NCBI RefSeq assembly: GCF_023898315.1
Contig: NC_064616.1
Coordinates: 290,869,205-290,933,204, forward strand
Origin: Schistocerca nitens
Taxonomy: Eukaryota > Arthropoda > Insecta > Orthoptera > Acrididae
Direction: 5' to 3'
Length of the DNA stretch: 64,000 bases
The notes under the pieces were generated by a model. It had not been told where the DNA came from, made no database searches, and saw only the letters and a list, made by a program, of their open reading frames with translations. Made by a program: the position numbers and the translations under genes. Positions 11,998 through 23,326 of the stretch are shown here, piece by piece (position 1 is the first letter of the stretch; every line of letters starts with the position of its first letter).

Positions 11998-13695
11998 TAG
12001 TACCACAACAATGACGATTTATTGGAAATGATGTCTTACCTGTAAACAGATATTAATGTGTTATTAGCAAACATATAACAGAGTGAAGGTTGATAAACAT
12101 GACATCCAACAACCAGCTATCATATCTAACACCATTATTAACATTGTGTGGTGCTATCAGGCCAGAAAAGAACTATTGTTATGCAACTACTAAGTCTTGC
12201 TTTTTGTCGCCTCTTAAAATGTCTCTCAAATCACATTTAACATTTAATGTGACTTCCATCCAAAAAGATAATGTCTCCAAAGGCTATATAATAATAACAA
12301 GCAATTGTAACTCTTATACCTTTGTTTTTTGAAACATAGACCTCAAATTATAACTATGATTCATACTTTAGTGCAACAACACTAAATCACAAATTTTTCA
12401 AATTCACTATTACCCAGTAATATAGCACAGGATTATGAAAATCCAACACACTGTGTGTATATAGATGGCTCCTCATATTGTACATCTCTCAATCAATTAT
12501 TCTAAAATGAAGAGCCAATATGTTTTAGAGTACTCTAAAGTAACCGTTGAATGTTACAGTCCTCTATACTATGACGAACTTGTTCACTGTCGAAATTTTT
12601 AATCTATGCCTTGCTGAAGGTGATACTGGTCACTATTTTATGGCTCGGTATTCAACTAACACCTTGTAATAATAAGGCAACAATTGGGCCTCTGTAATTA
12701 CACATGTAGGTTTGCTGATAAAGTAATTGAGAATTGCACACAGTCTAAACCGCAGTTTATAGGTGTAACTCATATCTTGCCTTTCCTCTGATATAAGCAG
12801 AACATGCACATCATGTAGACAACTGTCTTTGGACAAGTAGAAACATCAATTACAGAATCACATTCCTTGTAGTTGTCCATTTAATTCTCACACAAGTCAT
12901 AAACAACCCCTAATACTATTACTCTCGTTGACCTAAGATTCAACTACTTATTCTTGTCATGGTATCTGATGAGGAGCTCCTAACATCGTCAACATAAGAC
13001 TGCCAGACTTGATTGCCAAGCCAAGCTGTAACCTGTAAAATCAATGATAAGTTGCAGTCTACATGCTTTAATGACATCAATTGTACACCACAGTCCATTA
13101 CAATTTTTACACAAATGCATCCTGGTACAAGTTCTACAAAGTGAAATCTGAGTATTTGATATTTCATTCATGTTTTTGTGTTTGAAACCTTATTGCACAG
13201 TATATCAATCTATAGAGGCCTTATTTTCAACCACACCACAACAAATCAATCCTAGTACATGTGACTGATATCAATCTAAAAGTGTGTAAGACCTCTTACA
13301 ACCTATAAAAACACCGGAAACGTTTTATAATTGCTCACATCCATACAGTACTTGCAAAATACAGAATAGTAGTAGTTAAGAAACTATATTCACAGACACC
13401 TATGCACTATGGCTGGACTGTTGGGAATGCTGAGGACAACATCAAAATTTGTTTCAATGTGCACACAGCAGCCCCCTTTAATATGTGCACTGGTATGAAT
13501 GTATGTCCATATCTTCTGGACTACACCGGTGTCAGCACAGTTAACCACTTACATCATTGGCCTATTTAAACAATAGTTATTTTAGAAACAAGACCAAGAA
13601 ACCCTGCTCTTGCACATCTGCAATAGTACATAATGTTACCATCAACAAGAGGTCTGACCATCAATAAATATAAGATTCTATGTATTAACACAGCA

Positions 13696-13952
13696 CATAA
13701 TTTTTAGTCTATGCCTTGCTGAAGGTGATACTGGTCACTATTTTACAAGCTGGTCACTATTTTACAAGCAAACCTTGTAATAACAAGGCAACAATTGGGC
13801 CTCTGTAATTACACATGTAGGTTTGCTGATAAAGTAATTGAGAATTGCACACAGTCTAAACCTAAGTTTATAGGTGTAACTCATATCTTGCCTTTCCTCT
13901 GATATAAGCAGAACATGCACATCATGTAGACAACTGACTTTGGACAAGTAGA
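13696..13952. repeat. Transplanted internal patch in copy 2
   Basis: At the spot where copies 1 and 3 read AGCACATCTACCCTGATATA, copy 2 carries about 257 bp homologous to 12596-12839 of the same copy and 15858-16125 of copy 3. The patch has the TTTTACAAGCTGGTCACTA repeat found in copy 3 but absent from copy 2's own resident version, so it came from a copy-3-like source. This suggests gene conversion or a template switch between paralogues. Confidence 0.75.
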
Positions 13953-14761
13953 CATAAGCCTTGCACTATACGTATCATGTATTTTAAGAAAATGTATCCT
14001 ATCACTGTCCAGTAGCACAAGTCTACAATATTAGTCATAACTGCGAGGCTTATCCTGCTATAGACAGAAACATTAACTAGAGTCCATGCAGACTCTACCC
14101 TAATGCACAACAACTTGCAGCCCATATGAAAGTGAATTTCGCTCCCAGTGCCTCCAAATTAAATGTATTACCATCCAAAATAATTCAGTACCCAGGTGTT
14201 TTGTGTTCATACAGTCAAATGGAAGAACGAAACTACTGAATTAGTAAGACTTTGCATCTCAAGACATACCTAGATCACAAACTGTAAATCTCAATAAAAC
14301 TATGCATTTTACCATCTGGTTTCATATCACATCATATTTGATATATTTGCCACATTACTTTTGATCAATATTTAGTTGTTTCATCAAATCCACATTTACA
14401 GCAACTCAGTGTCCCCCACAACTTCTTGAGGAGGGAAGTTGGTATCCTGATACCTTTGATCCTTTCTGATCCACTGTCAAACTATGTCTGACATTACAAT
14501 TTTCCACTATGACTCTGATGTCAGAAAATATCTGACATTTTTCCAATATGATGCTTCCAATCCACACCACTAATGGAATTCATGTGGTACATGGCAGCAC
14601 TTAGTATGAAAATATTGTGCTCATATGTTTATAGCACAGTATCGACTAGTGGAAAACATATGCATGAAGATAATTTTGCAAAGTCTCATCGCTGGTAGCC
14701 TGAATATGGAAGTGGTATCAGCTCACATCCTTGTGCCTGTGGTCCTTTTGCCTTGTCTGTT

Positions 14762-14986
14762 TCTTGTCTGGACAAAACAGCAGATGATTTGGCCAGGTGG
14801 CTTTGCAGAGGCTTTGAGGATGAAGAAAAATTTAGTGATGAAAGTGACAGATAAGAAACATGTCCCGTGTGCACTGATTTAAGTTCCAGTGGATCGCAAT
14901 CTATTGGTGGAGTGGACAGAAATGAAAAGATATACACTCTGGCAAATGCCTGTAAAGTTTATCATGATGGCAATTGTAATCAGTAG
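14762..14986 (+). pseudogene. Conserved reading-frame stub, copy 2
   Basis: This is the same 75-codon stub as in copy 1, read DKTADDLARWLCRGFEDEEK, FSDESDR, stop, then ETCPVCTDLSSSGSQSIGGV. One stop interrupts it; otherwise the frame and length match copy 1. The stretch upstream in the same frame is also open for about 15 codons. Function is unknown; see the copy 1 entry for the transposase N-terminus idea. Confidence 0.35.
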
Positions 14987-15891
14987 AAGATTCCTTTTTC
15001 TTTCCTACAAAAGGTTTCATCATTCCCCAGGCTGTTCAACCAAAGCCAATCTTGTATATCTCCAATGATTCTTCACTGACAATTTTGTTTGACAAATTGT
15101 GTATACGACACATGTGTATAGAAAAGAAAAGATACCGGAAGGCACAACACTCGCAAAACACAACTTATTTCATATGTTACACTATCTGGTAATATCACAT
15201 GATTCACACAATGCACTTACCTCAAAACATTACTTCTGTGCAGAAAATTACTCTTCATAATGCATATTTTATGCACTTAGCACCACAACAATGACGATTT
15301 ATTGGAAATGATGTCTTACCTGTAAACAGATATTAATGTGTTATCAGTAAACATATAACAGAGTGAAGTTTGATAAACATGACACCCAACAACCATGTAT
15401 CATAACTAACACCCCTATTAACATTGTGTGTTGCTATCAGGCCAGAAAAGAACTTTTGTTATGCAGCTACAGAGTCTCACTTTTTGATGCCTATTAAAAT
15501 GCCTCTCAAATCACATCTAATATTTAATGTGACTTCTATCCAAAAAGATAATGTCTCCAAAGACTACATAATAATAACAAGCAAATGTAACTCTTATACC
15601 TCAGTTTTTTGATACATACACCTCAAATTATAGCTATGCATCATACTTTAGTGCAACGAAACTAAATCACTACTACATAGTAATATAGCACAGAATGTTA
15701 TAAATCTAACACACAGTGTATATATAGATGGCTCCTCCCATTGCACATCTCTCAATCAATTATTCTGAAATGAAGATCCAATATGTTTTAGAGTACTCAA
15801 AAGTAACCATTGAATGTTACAGTTCTATATACTATGACGAACTTGTTCACTGTCGAAATTTTTAGTCTATGCCTTGCTGAAGGTGATACTA

Positions 15892-15948
15892 GTCACTATT
15901 TTACAAGCTGGTCACTATTTTACAAGCTGGTCACTATTTTACAAGCAA
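15892..15948. repeat. 19-bp minisatellite, three units
   Basis: GTCACTATTTTACAAGCTG is repeated three times in tandem. The patch in copy 2 at 13734-13770 has two units; copy 1 and copy 2's resident version have one diverged unit. It is a useful marker for tracing exchange between copies. Confidence 0.85.
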
Positions 15949-18401
15949 AACTTGTAATAATAAGGCAACAATTGGCCTCCGTAATTACACACGTAGGTTT
16001 GCTGGTAAAGTAATTGAGAATTGCACACAGTCTAAACCTCAGTTTATAGGTGTAACTCATATCTTGCCTTTCCTCTGTATAAGCAGAACATGCACATCAT
16101 GTAGACAACTGACTTTGGTCAAGTAGAAACATCAATTACAGAATCACATTCCTTGTAGTTGTCAATTTCAGACTCACACAAGTCAAAAACAACCCCAAAA
16201 ACAATTGCTCTCATTGACCTAAGATTCAACTACTTATCCTTGTCATGGTATCTGATGAGGAGCTCCTAACATCGTCAACATAAGACTACCAGACTTGACT
16301 GCAAAGCCAAGCTGTAACCTGTAAAATCAACGATAAGCTGCAGTCTACATGCTTTAATGACATCAATTGTACACCACAGTCCATTACAATTTTTACACAA
16401 ATGCATCCTGATACAAGTTCTACAAAGTGAAATCTGTGTATTTGATATTTCATTCATGTTTTTGTGTTTGAAACCTTATTGCACAGTATCTCAATTTATA
16501 GAGGCCTTATTTTCCACCACACCACAACAAATCAATCCTAGTACACATGACTGATATTGATCTAAAAGTGTGTAAGACCTCTTACAACATATAAAAAACA
16601 CTGGAAACGTTTAATAATTGCTCACATCCATACAGCACTTGCAAAATACATAACAGGAGTAGTTAAGAAACTATATTCACAAACACCTATGCATTATGGC
16701 TGGACTGTTGGGAATGCTGAGGACAACATCAAAATATGTTTCAATGTGCACACAGCAGCCCCCTTTAATATGTGTGCTGGTATGAATGTATATCCATATC
16801 TTCTGAACTACACCGGTGTCAGCGCAGTTAAACAGTTACATCATTGGCCTATTTAAACAATAGCTTTTTAGAAACAAGTTCAAGAAACCCTGCTCTTGCA
16901 CATCTGCAATAGTACATAATGTTACCATCAACAAGAGGTCTGACAATCAATAAATACAAGATTCTATGTATTAACACAGCACATCTACCCTGATATAAGC
17001 CTTGCACTATACATATGTATTTTAAGAAAATGTATCCTATTATTGTCCAGTAGCACAATTCTACAATATTTGTTATAACTGCGAGGCTTATGCTGCTATA
17101 GACGGAAACATTAACTAGAGTCCATGCAGACTCTACACTAATGCACATCAATTTGCAGCTCGTATGAAAGTGAATTTCGCTCCCAGTGCCTCCAAATTAG
17201 ATGTCTTACCATCCAAAATAATTCTGTACCCATGTGTTTTGTGTTCATACAGTCAAATGGGAGATTGAAACTGCTGAATTAGTAAGACTTTGCATCTCAA
17301 GACATACCTAGATCACAAACTGTAAATCTCAATATAACTACACATTTTACCATCTGGTTTCATATCACATCATATTTGATATATTTGCCACATTACTTTT
17401 GATCAATATTTAGTTGTTTCATCAAATCCACTTTTACAGCAACTCAGTGTCCCCCACAATTTCATGAAGAGGGAAGTTGGCATCCTGATATCTTTGATCC
17501 TTTCTGATCCACTGTCAAACTATGTCTGACATTACAATTTTCCACTATGGCTATCATGTCAGAAAATGTCTGACATTATACCAATGCGATGCTTCCAATC
17601 AGCACCACTAATGGAATTCGTGTGGTGCATGGCAGCACTTATTATGAAAATATTGTGCTCATATGTTTATAGCACAGTATTGACTGATGGAAAACAGATG
17701 TGTGATGAACATATTGTATAGCCTCATCACTGGTTTTCAAAAGCCCTTGTTGCTACTGATGTAGACGCCGAGTAGCCACTGTTGGTTTGGAAGTCCGAGC
17801 TCGTGGGTTCGTGAAACAGCTTCTGGTACAGTACATGGATAAGACAATTTTTCTCTGCCACTACTGAACAGCTAAGTCCCATGGTCAGGTAAGAGGATAG
17901 GATAAATGAGGCTCTATAATACTCCAACAAATTAGGAACAAAGTCACACAAATGTGTTAAAGTGTCATTTATCCTTGTGACTAGTTGAATACTGAAGCCT
18001 GCCACACCATTTGTAATACAAATCAAAAAATTCCAAAAAAGTCCCTTTATGACTGAGTGCAAATAATAATAAATATCTTCAAAGTGCATAACAGACACAA
18101 GTTACAGCAACCGTCTGCACACTTCTATCAGTTCACTAAATGTCGTTCCCTAACTAAGTCAGCCCTGAACAATAATCTTTAACCAAGTGTAAGAGCTGTT
18201 ATTCTATCTTTCGAGTGGCCTTTAGTCCATTATCATCCATTAACTAGTGGACTGTACTCAGCCGGCAATTTGCTGAGGCGCAGTTGATACCTTCATCCTC
18301 AGCACTGCCCGTCGCACTGTAAAAACATATGCATGTAGCCTGACTATGGCAGTGGTACCAGCTTGCATCCTTGTGCCTGTGGTCCTTTTGCCTTGTCTGT
18401 T

Positions 18402-18625
18402 TCTTCTTTGGACAAAACAGCAGATGAATTGCCCAGGTGGCTTTGCAAAGGCATTGAGGATGAAGGAAAATTTAGTCATGAAAGTGACTGAGAAGTAACA
18501 TGTACTGTGTGCACTGATTTAAGTTCCAGTGGATCAGAATCTAGTGGTGGAGTGGACAGAAATGATAAGACATACACCTGGCAAATATCTGTAAAGTTTG
18601 TCATGAATGCCATTGTAGTCAGTAG
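18402..18625 (+). pseudogene. Conserved reading-frame stub, copy 3
   Basis: The third version of the stub reads TADELPRWLCKGIEDEGKFS, a stop, then TCTVCTDLSSSGSESSGGVD. A one-base loss after KTYT shifts the frame at the end. It lies upstream of the piggyBac-like transposase body at 18803 on the same strand, the only array copy in which both parts occur. Confidence 0.35.
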
Positions 18626-18802
18626 AAGATTCCTTTTCCTGTCCTATAAAAGGTTTTATCATTGCTCAGCCTGTTCCACCAATAGCCCATCTTGTATATT
18701 TCCAACTGTTCTTCACTGACAATTTTGTCTGACAAATTGTGAATACTACACATATGTATAGAAAAGAAAAGATACAGGAAGGCACAACACATGCAAAACA
18801 CA

Positions 18803-20240
18803 TAATGTCTCACTTTTGGAGAGATGTCGCATTAGAAGAATTGAAGGCTTTTCTTGAGAGCAATATTGAAAATGATTTGAAGGTGGACTAGCTAGAGTCA
18901 AGTGAATTTTCCAAGGATATCTCATCTCATCTCTGTTTCTTTCTATGATGCTTGATGCAGCATTTAGTTACACCTACAATACCTTGAACAGAGTAAGGTG
19001 ATGAACTTTACTGAGTATACTTACAGTAGAAGCAAAAAACTTTACACCATAAAAATAAATGTGGTAGCAGATCAGAGCACAGTATTAACCAAGAAAGAAA
19101 TCTGTTCAAGTGCTACAATCCAAAAGAGCATACAGGGGTGCTTAAGAGGTTTCTGTCCATGTGAATCATAAGACGATTATGTTTCACCTCACAATCCATG
19201 CTATGAAAAGACACCTACAGAAATTCTTATTCATCCTGATTTACCTTTAGCACCCCATCAGTGGTTCTTTTGGCACAGCAATTGCTTGTTTGTACAGATG
19301 GTCTTGGTTACCACATTTCTACTGTCACCTTCTGCACCAGCCCTCAACTAGCTTGGGAATTACCCAAAATGGAATTTCATCTAATAGGTACAGCTGTGAC
19401 TTTTTCAAAAGGGTTCTCCATGTTATTTGAACTAGACAAAACTTGAATATGAGTATTGAACCTATCAAACTGAGATGCTAATTGTGTATCTTTCTTTCCA
19501 TCACAATTGGTTGCTGACTATATTGGATACTTTTTTCATCATCAGACTCATTTCATCACTGCCGAAAGTAACAAAGAGACTGTGCAGTTACTAAAAACAC
19601 TGTTGTTTTGGAACACCTGGGGTTGATCGGTGGCTTGGACTGGGCTGATTGCTACTGTGGTTGCCATGGTTTACAAGAAAGCTCTACAAGTGGTGCAAAA
19701 ATTATTCCTATGGCTCATTGAAGTTGCTATAATGAAGAATTATATTCTGTACTCAATAAAAAAAAAAAAAAATGAATGTCGAGAACAACTGCAGACTCAC
19801 ATTTCCTTCACAAAAAACCTATACAGACAGCTATCCGGTCAGGTGAGAAATACAGATTCTGAGGAAAGAGGAAAGCCACCATCATATGACACACAGTACA
19901 TTCTAGAAGAGAGGATACATTTAATTACTCATCATGAATGAAAAATCAACAAATCACTGCATCAGTTTCAGCACCCACAAAGAGAAAAGAAGACAATGGG
20001 AAACAATTTTGGCTTTGTTAAGAATGTAACAAGAAGCCTCTACCTCAACTATGTTCCTATTTTAAGAAGTGCAATACAGAAAGCTATGTTCCTATTTTAA
20101 GAAGTGCAATACAGAAAGCATAAAATGCAATCATAATCAAGCAAAAAATGTAGTATCAAAACCAGAGTAACAGATAACAAAGCTGTCAAAGTGTCGACAC
20201 ATTGCATTTCCTTTGTTAAAACAGAAGCGTATTAACTGGT
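18803..20240 (+). pseudogene. piggyBac-like transposase, degenerate
   Basis: Pieces in different frames follow the order of a piggyBac-family (PGBD) transposase. Near 18803-18880 there is WRDVALEELKAFL, like the conserved W...LEELKAFLG block. Near 19300-19445 the piece HISTVTFCTSPQLAWELPKM, followed by FHLIGTAVTFSKG, resembles the D-N-F-Y-T-S-P...L.GT block, with the second catalytic Asp lost (VTF instead of DNF). Near 19640 GGLDWADCY matches the third Asp motif GGVDRADQ. At 19680-19860 VQKLFLWLIEVAIMKNYILY is the typical C-terminal helix region. A Cys-rich tail (CNKKPLPQLCSYFKKC) follows at about 20025-20080. Many stops and frame changes make it non-functional. No TTAA-flanked terminal repeats were found. 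Confidence 0.7.
20049..20118. repeat. 35-bp tandem duplication in the piggyBac-like relic
   Basis: A 35-bp segment starting CTATGTTCCTATTTTAAGAA occurs twice in tandem (20049-20083 and 20084-20118). It falls in the Cys-rich tail and, not being a multiple of three, shifts the frame. Confidence 0.9.
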
Positions 20241-20724
20241 ATTACCATACATCCTTACCCTCATCACTTAAATAAGAATTGGGGAGAGTGCACAGAGTAG
20301 AAATTTGTGATGGATAATATTAAGACACCTCTTCCTGACCAAAGAGTCCACATTCCTACTATACAGAACCACGATGAAATCTATGAAATATCCCCATCTC
20401 ATTCACACTGTGTGCAAATGTGTAATGCATGTACTATTCTTGACACTCAGACACTCAAATACAGAACTTATGATTTATTATTATTTTCATTCCTGCATTA
20501 CTAACAGTGCTACACTTGAACTCCTGAAATGTATAACACACAACCGAGACCATCAATCATTGGATTCAAAACTACGAACAATAAATCACTTACCTCAATA
20601 TAAAAGTAATGTACTTTTTCAATCACACTATAGCCCAAGAAGACTGCTTTTCATAACCAGAGTACAAGGCTTTAATATGGACCACTGGGAATTCTGTTTG
20701 GACATCATTGATCTGTACACATAA
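20241..20724. other. Unassigned sequence between the piggyBac relic and the array
   Basis: About 480 bp not matched to the array or to a coding domain. It may be the 3' non-coding part of the piggyBac-like element. The longest open frame (116 codons from 20374) has no recognisable motif. Confidence 0.4.
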
Positions 20725-21440
20725 TATTCATGATATAAAATTCAAGTTATTTCACATGTTATACTATCTGTTAATACCACCTGATTCACACAATATACCT
20801 ACCTCAAATTATTACTTCTATGCAGAAAATAACTCTTCACAATGCATATCTTATGCACTTAGTACCACAACAGTTACGATGAATTATGAATACGTCGTTC
20901 CTGTAAACAGATATTACCCAAACAATAAGAAGGCCCACAATCTGTGCAGACACTATAAAGAAGTGTTTCAACTTTCAGCTGGAGTGAAAGTTAATTTCAT
21001 CCCCTACTGAAGTAATTGATACACATGGACTCATAAGGTAAACATCTTTAGGCACTTACCACAAATAATAGATTGAAACACGTTCACTACTAGCAATATG
21101 AAACAAATCTAGATTGCAATATTTCAAATTTCATGTTGCAGTGATTCAAATGAAGCAGTAAATGAGTCCACTAGTTAAGTGTGCAAAGCCACAATTAATA
21201 TCTATGACAATTCTTATCTTACTCACACGATACTGTAAGACACCGTACAACCAATACCATATGAAATTTACTGAATCAGTTTCAATAGGAGAAGTACAAC
21301 TACCAGCCCTACAGTTGTGAACTTGGCTCAAGTGACTGTCATCTGTTCCATCCTCTACATTCCTTTTTTGGCAGCAATACATTTCCACAATGAAGCTGAG
21401 GTACCAACTGTAGCATGGCGCCTCGACTACCTGCTGGCTG
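20725..21440. repeat. Array copy 3 end and start of copy 4
   Basis: Array homology resumes with the block leading to CACATGTTATACTATCTGTT, then L1 near 20860. From about 21140 the sequence matches the right-hand subfamily, for example the 31620-31880 region (TGAAGCAGTTAATGAG, GTGCAAAGCCACGATTAA, AATGAAGCTGAGGTGCCAAC). This copy thus links the left and right subfamilies. Homology ends near 21408-21440. Confidence 0.7.
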
Positions 21441-23283
21441 CCCCTGTTGAACAAGGGGAGGGAGGTGGGCTAATTTCTCCCTCGCCACTGTGGCAGCACC
21501 GTCATGTTTTCGTTGTAGGGACAGAGAGGGGGAAGCAGTCTGGGGTACAAGCCAGTATTCTTATGAGTAGAGTGCTGCCAGCCTGTTGCGCACCGTGCGT
21601 TTACTCCCAACCAATTTTGCAGAAGATGAAATCTAATTTGGAAATTCGAATGCAGTGTTCGATACTGCGGTTACATGTCTGAAGCAATTTTGTTAAGCCC
21701 TTCAATTGCAGTTTCTGAGTTCTTATTCTTCCTGCATTATGGAGAAAATGGTTGAACATTACTACAGTCAAACATGTCTAACACCTACAATTGCTAGAAG
21801 TATTCCGAATGGGTAAATACTCTGCGAGTAATTACAAGCGATAAAGACATTGCTAATAAGCCTAGCATAAGTTGGGTTTCGACATATTTTTGGAAATTTT
21901 TGCTATCCGTTTCTGAGTGATAGTCAGATGTTTTGATTCTTGAGCCATGAAACACCTGTCTCCGCCTGCATGAACAACAATTAAACTCTGACCAGCACTT
22001 TTGTTTGACAATACTACTCATGCAGTATTACTGTGCCAACATTTATTTACTGTACAATGCATGTGAATCCATGTTTCATCTTAGTAAACTAATGGTCACT
22101 TTGATTCTAATGAAAACCTGAGAAAGTCTGGTCTTTTAGCAACAATGTCTTCTCATTCGCACAAAACAAAACGTTAATTTTGACACCTTCTAAAACGAAA
22201 ATTCATAGACAGAACAATGCTTCTAACCGTTTCCTTGCTGGCTTTGTAGCTCGTTTCTGTTTGAAAAAAGTTGTGCGGTTTTCTCAAATTTCATACTTCT
22301 TTCTATTGTCCATAATGCCATAGAAATTGCTACCTGATAACACATTTATCCATATCATCACTCACATACCTACTGTGAGCTTCTTGCTTCTTCTTATTGA
22401 GTGCTAGTTTAACTGTAGCCTCACTGTACCTCGTCACGTGACCTAGTTCCTGGCACTGCCGAGTCACCACTTCACCTTTCCAGGCAATAGGTATTGTTGC
22501 ATTCTCTGCAACTAAAATTACAGAATTTGTTTTGGCAGATATCCAAGGGAGTCGATTGGTCAGAAGCTCCTTCAATGCATTTCGTAAGAACAGAAGAATT
22601 GGTACGTCCGATTTTCTTGCAACTTGGGATGTAATAGGTAAGTAATTTTCATATAACATACAATTAGTATAGCACATGCATGTTAGAATTTTTCTCCTTC
22701 AAGGTTGCAGAATAGGAAAATTTATTTTTCTTATGATCTGTTACTCAAAAATTGTCAAGTTGGCAAATAAGCATGCATCGTCTCAATAGCTAGAATAAAT
22801 ATAAATCGAAGAAAACTGAAGTGATATGGTGACGACTAATTTGTTACCCCTTATTCCATAATCAGACACAAAAGAAATGGTACATGGAAATTATGTCAGA
22901 TGTCGAGTGTCATTTCTTTGAACAGAACAACCGCAGCCCAGTGAAGTAATATATTTTGACTAGCTTTAGCACCCGTCACTGGTCAGCTGTGTATTTATGG
23001 CATTATTATGCTACTCCATCCACTTATTCTTCCTCTCTCCATTGTCTTCTGTCCCACTCTTTGACTGTTTCACCTGCGTCTGAAGTGAAATTTGTCATGA
23101 AATTAAATTTCACGCAGCTCAATTCCTATTACTTCATCTCCTGAATAGTAATATAATTTTCCATTTATGTGCAGTGGAATATCAGGAAATGGTCTGCGAA
23201 GTGTGTTGCAAATAAAGTTAGTACACTGACATCAACAGTCAGTTTCATGTAATCATTCTTTGCAGGCTGGATGAAAACATGTC
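21441..23283. other. Unassigned block upstream of the hAT relic
   Basis: About 1.8 kb with no array homology and no recognised domain. It starts with a purine-rich stretch (AAGGGGAGGGAGGTGGG). A minus-strand frame of 115 codons (22330-22677) has no family motif I recognise. It may be the 5' part of the hAT element or a separate insertion; no clear terminal inverted repeat was found. Confidence 0.4.
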
Positions 23284-23326
23284 CTACGGTAGAAAAAGAC
23301 TGCCTGGCAGTGAATATAAGAAAAGA

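Larger units (their letters stand above)
11998..15277. repeat. Array copy 2
   Basis: A 3.28-kb copy with L1 at 11998 and M near 13411. Compared with copies 1 and 3 it has two rearrangements. A patch of about 257 bp (13696-13952) duplicates the 12596-12839 region. About 600 bp present in copy 3 (roughly 17733-18341) are missing at the join near 14698. Apart from the stub at 14762-14986 no coding signal is seen. Confidence 0.85.
15278..18802. repeat. Array copy 3, left part
   Basis: This is the most complete of the left-hand copies: L1 at 15278, M near 16701, and the uninterrupted site matching the Gypsy insertion near 17889. It runs until homology to copies 1 and 2 stops inside ACAACACATGCAAAACACAT near 18802, where the piggyBac-like body begins. 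Homology resumes near 20725. Confidence 0.85.

Noticed and set aside
18790-20740. TTAA-flanked piggyBac ends around the transposase relic
   Set aside because: I looked at both borders of the block that interrupts array homology and saw no TTAA duplication or matching inverted ends.
22330-22677. A 115-codon minus-strand frame upstream of the hAT relic
   Set aside because: No family motif was recognised and there is no second copy to test conservation, so it is noted only as part of an unassigned block.
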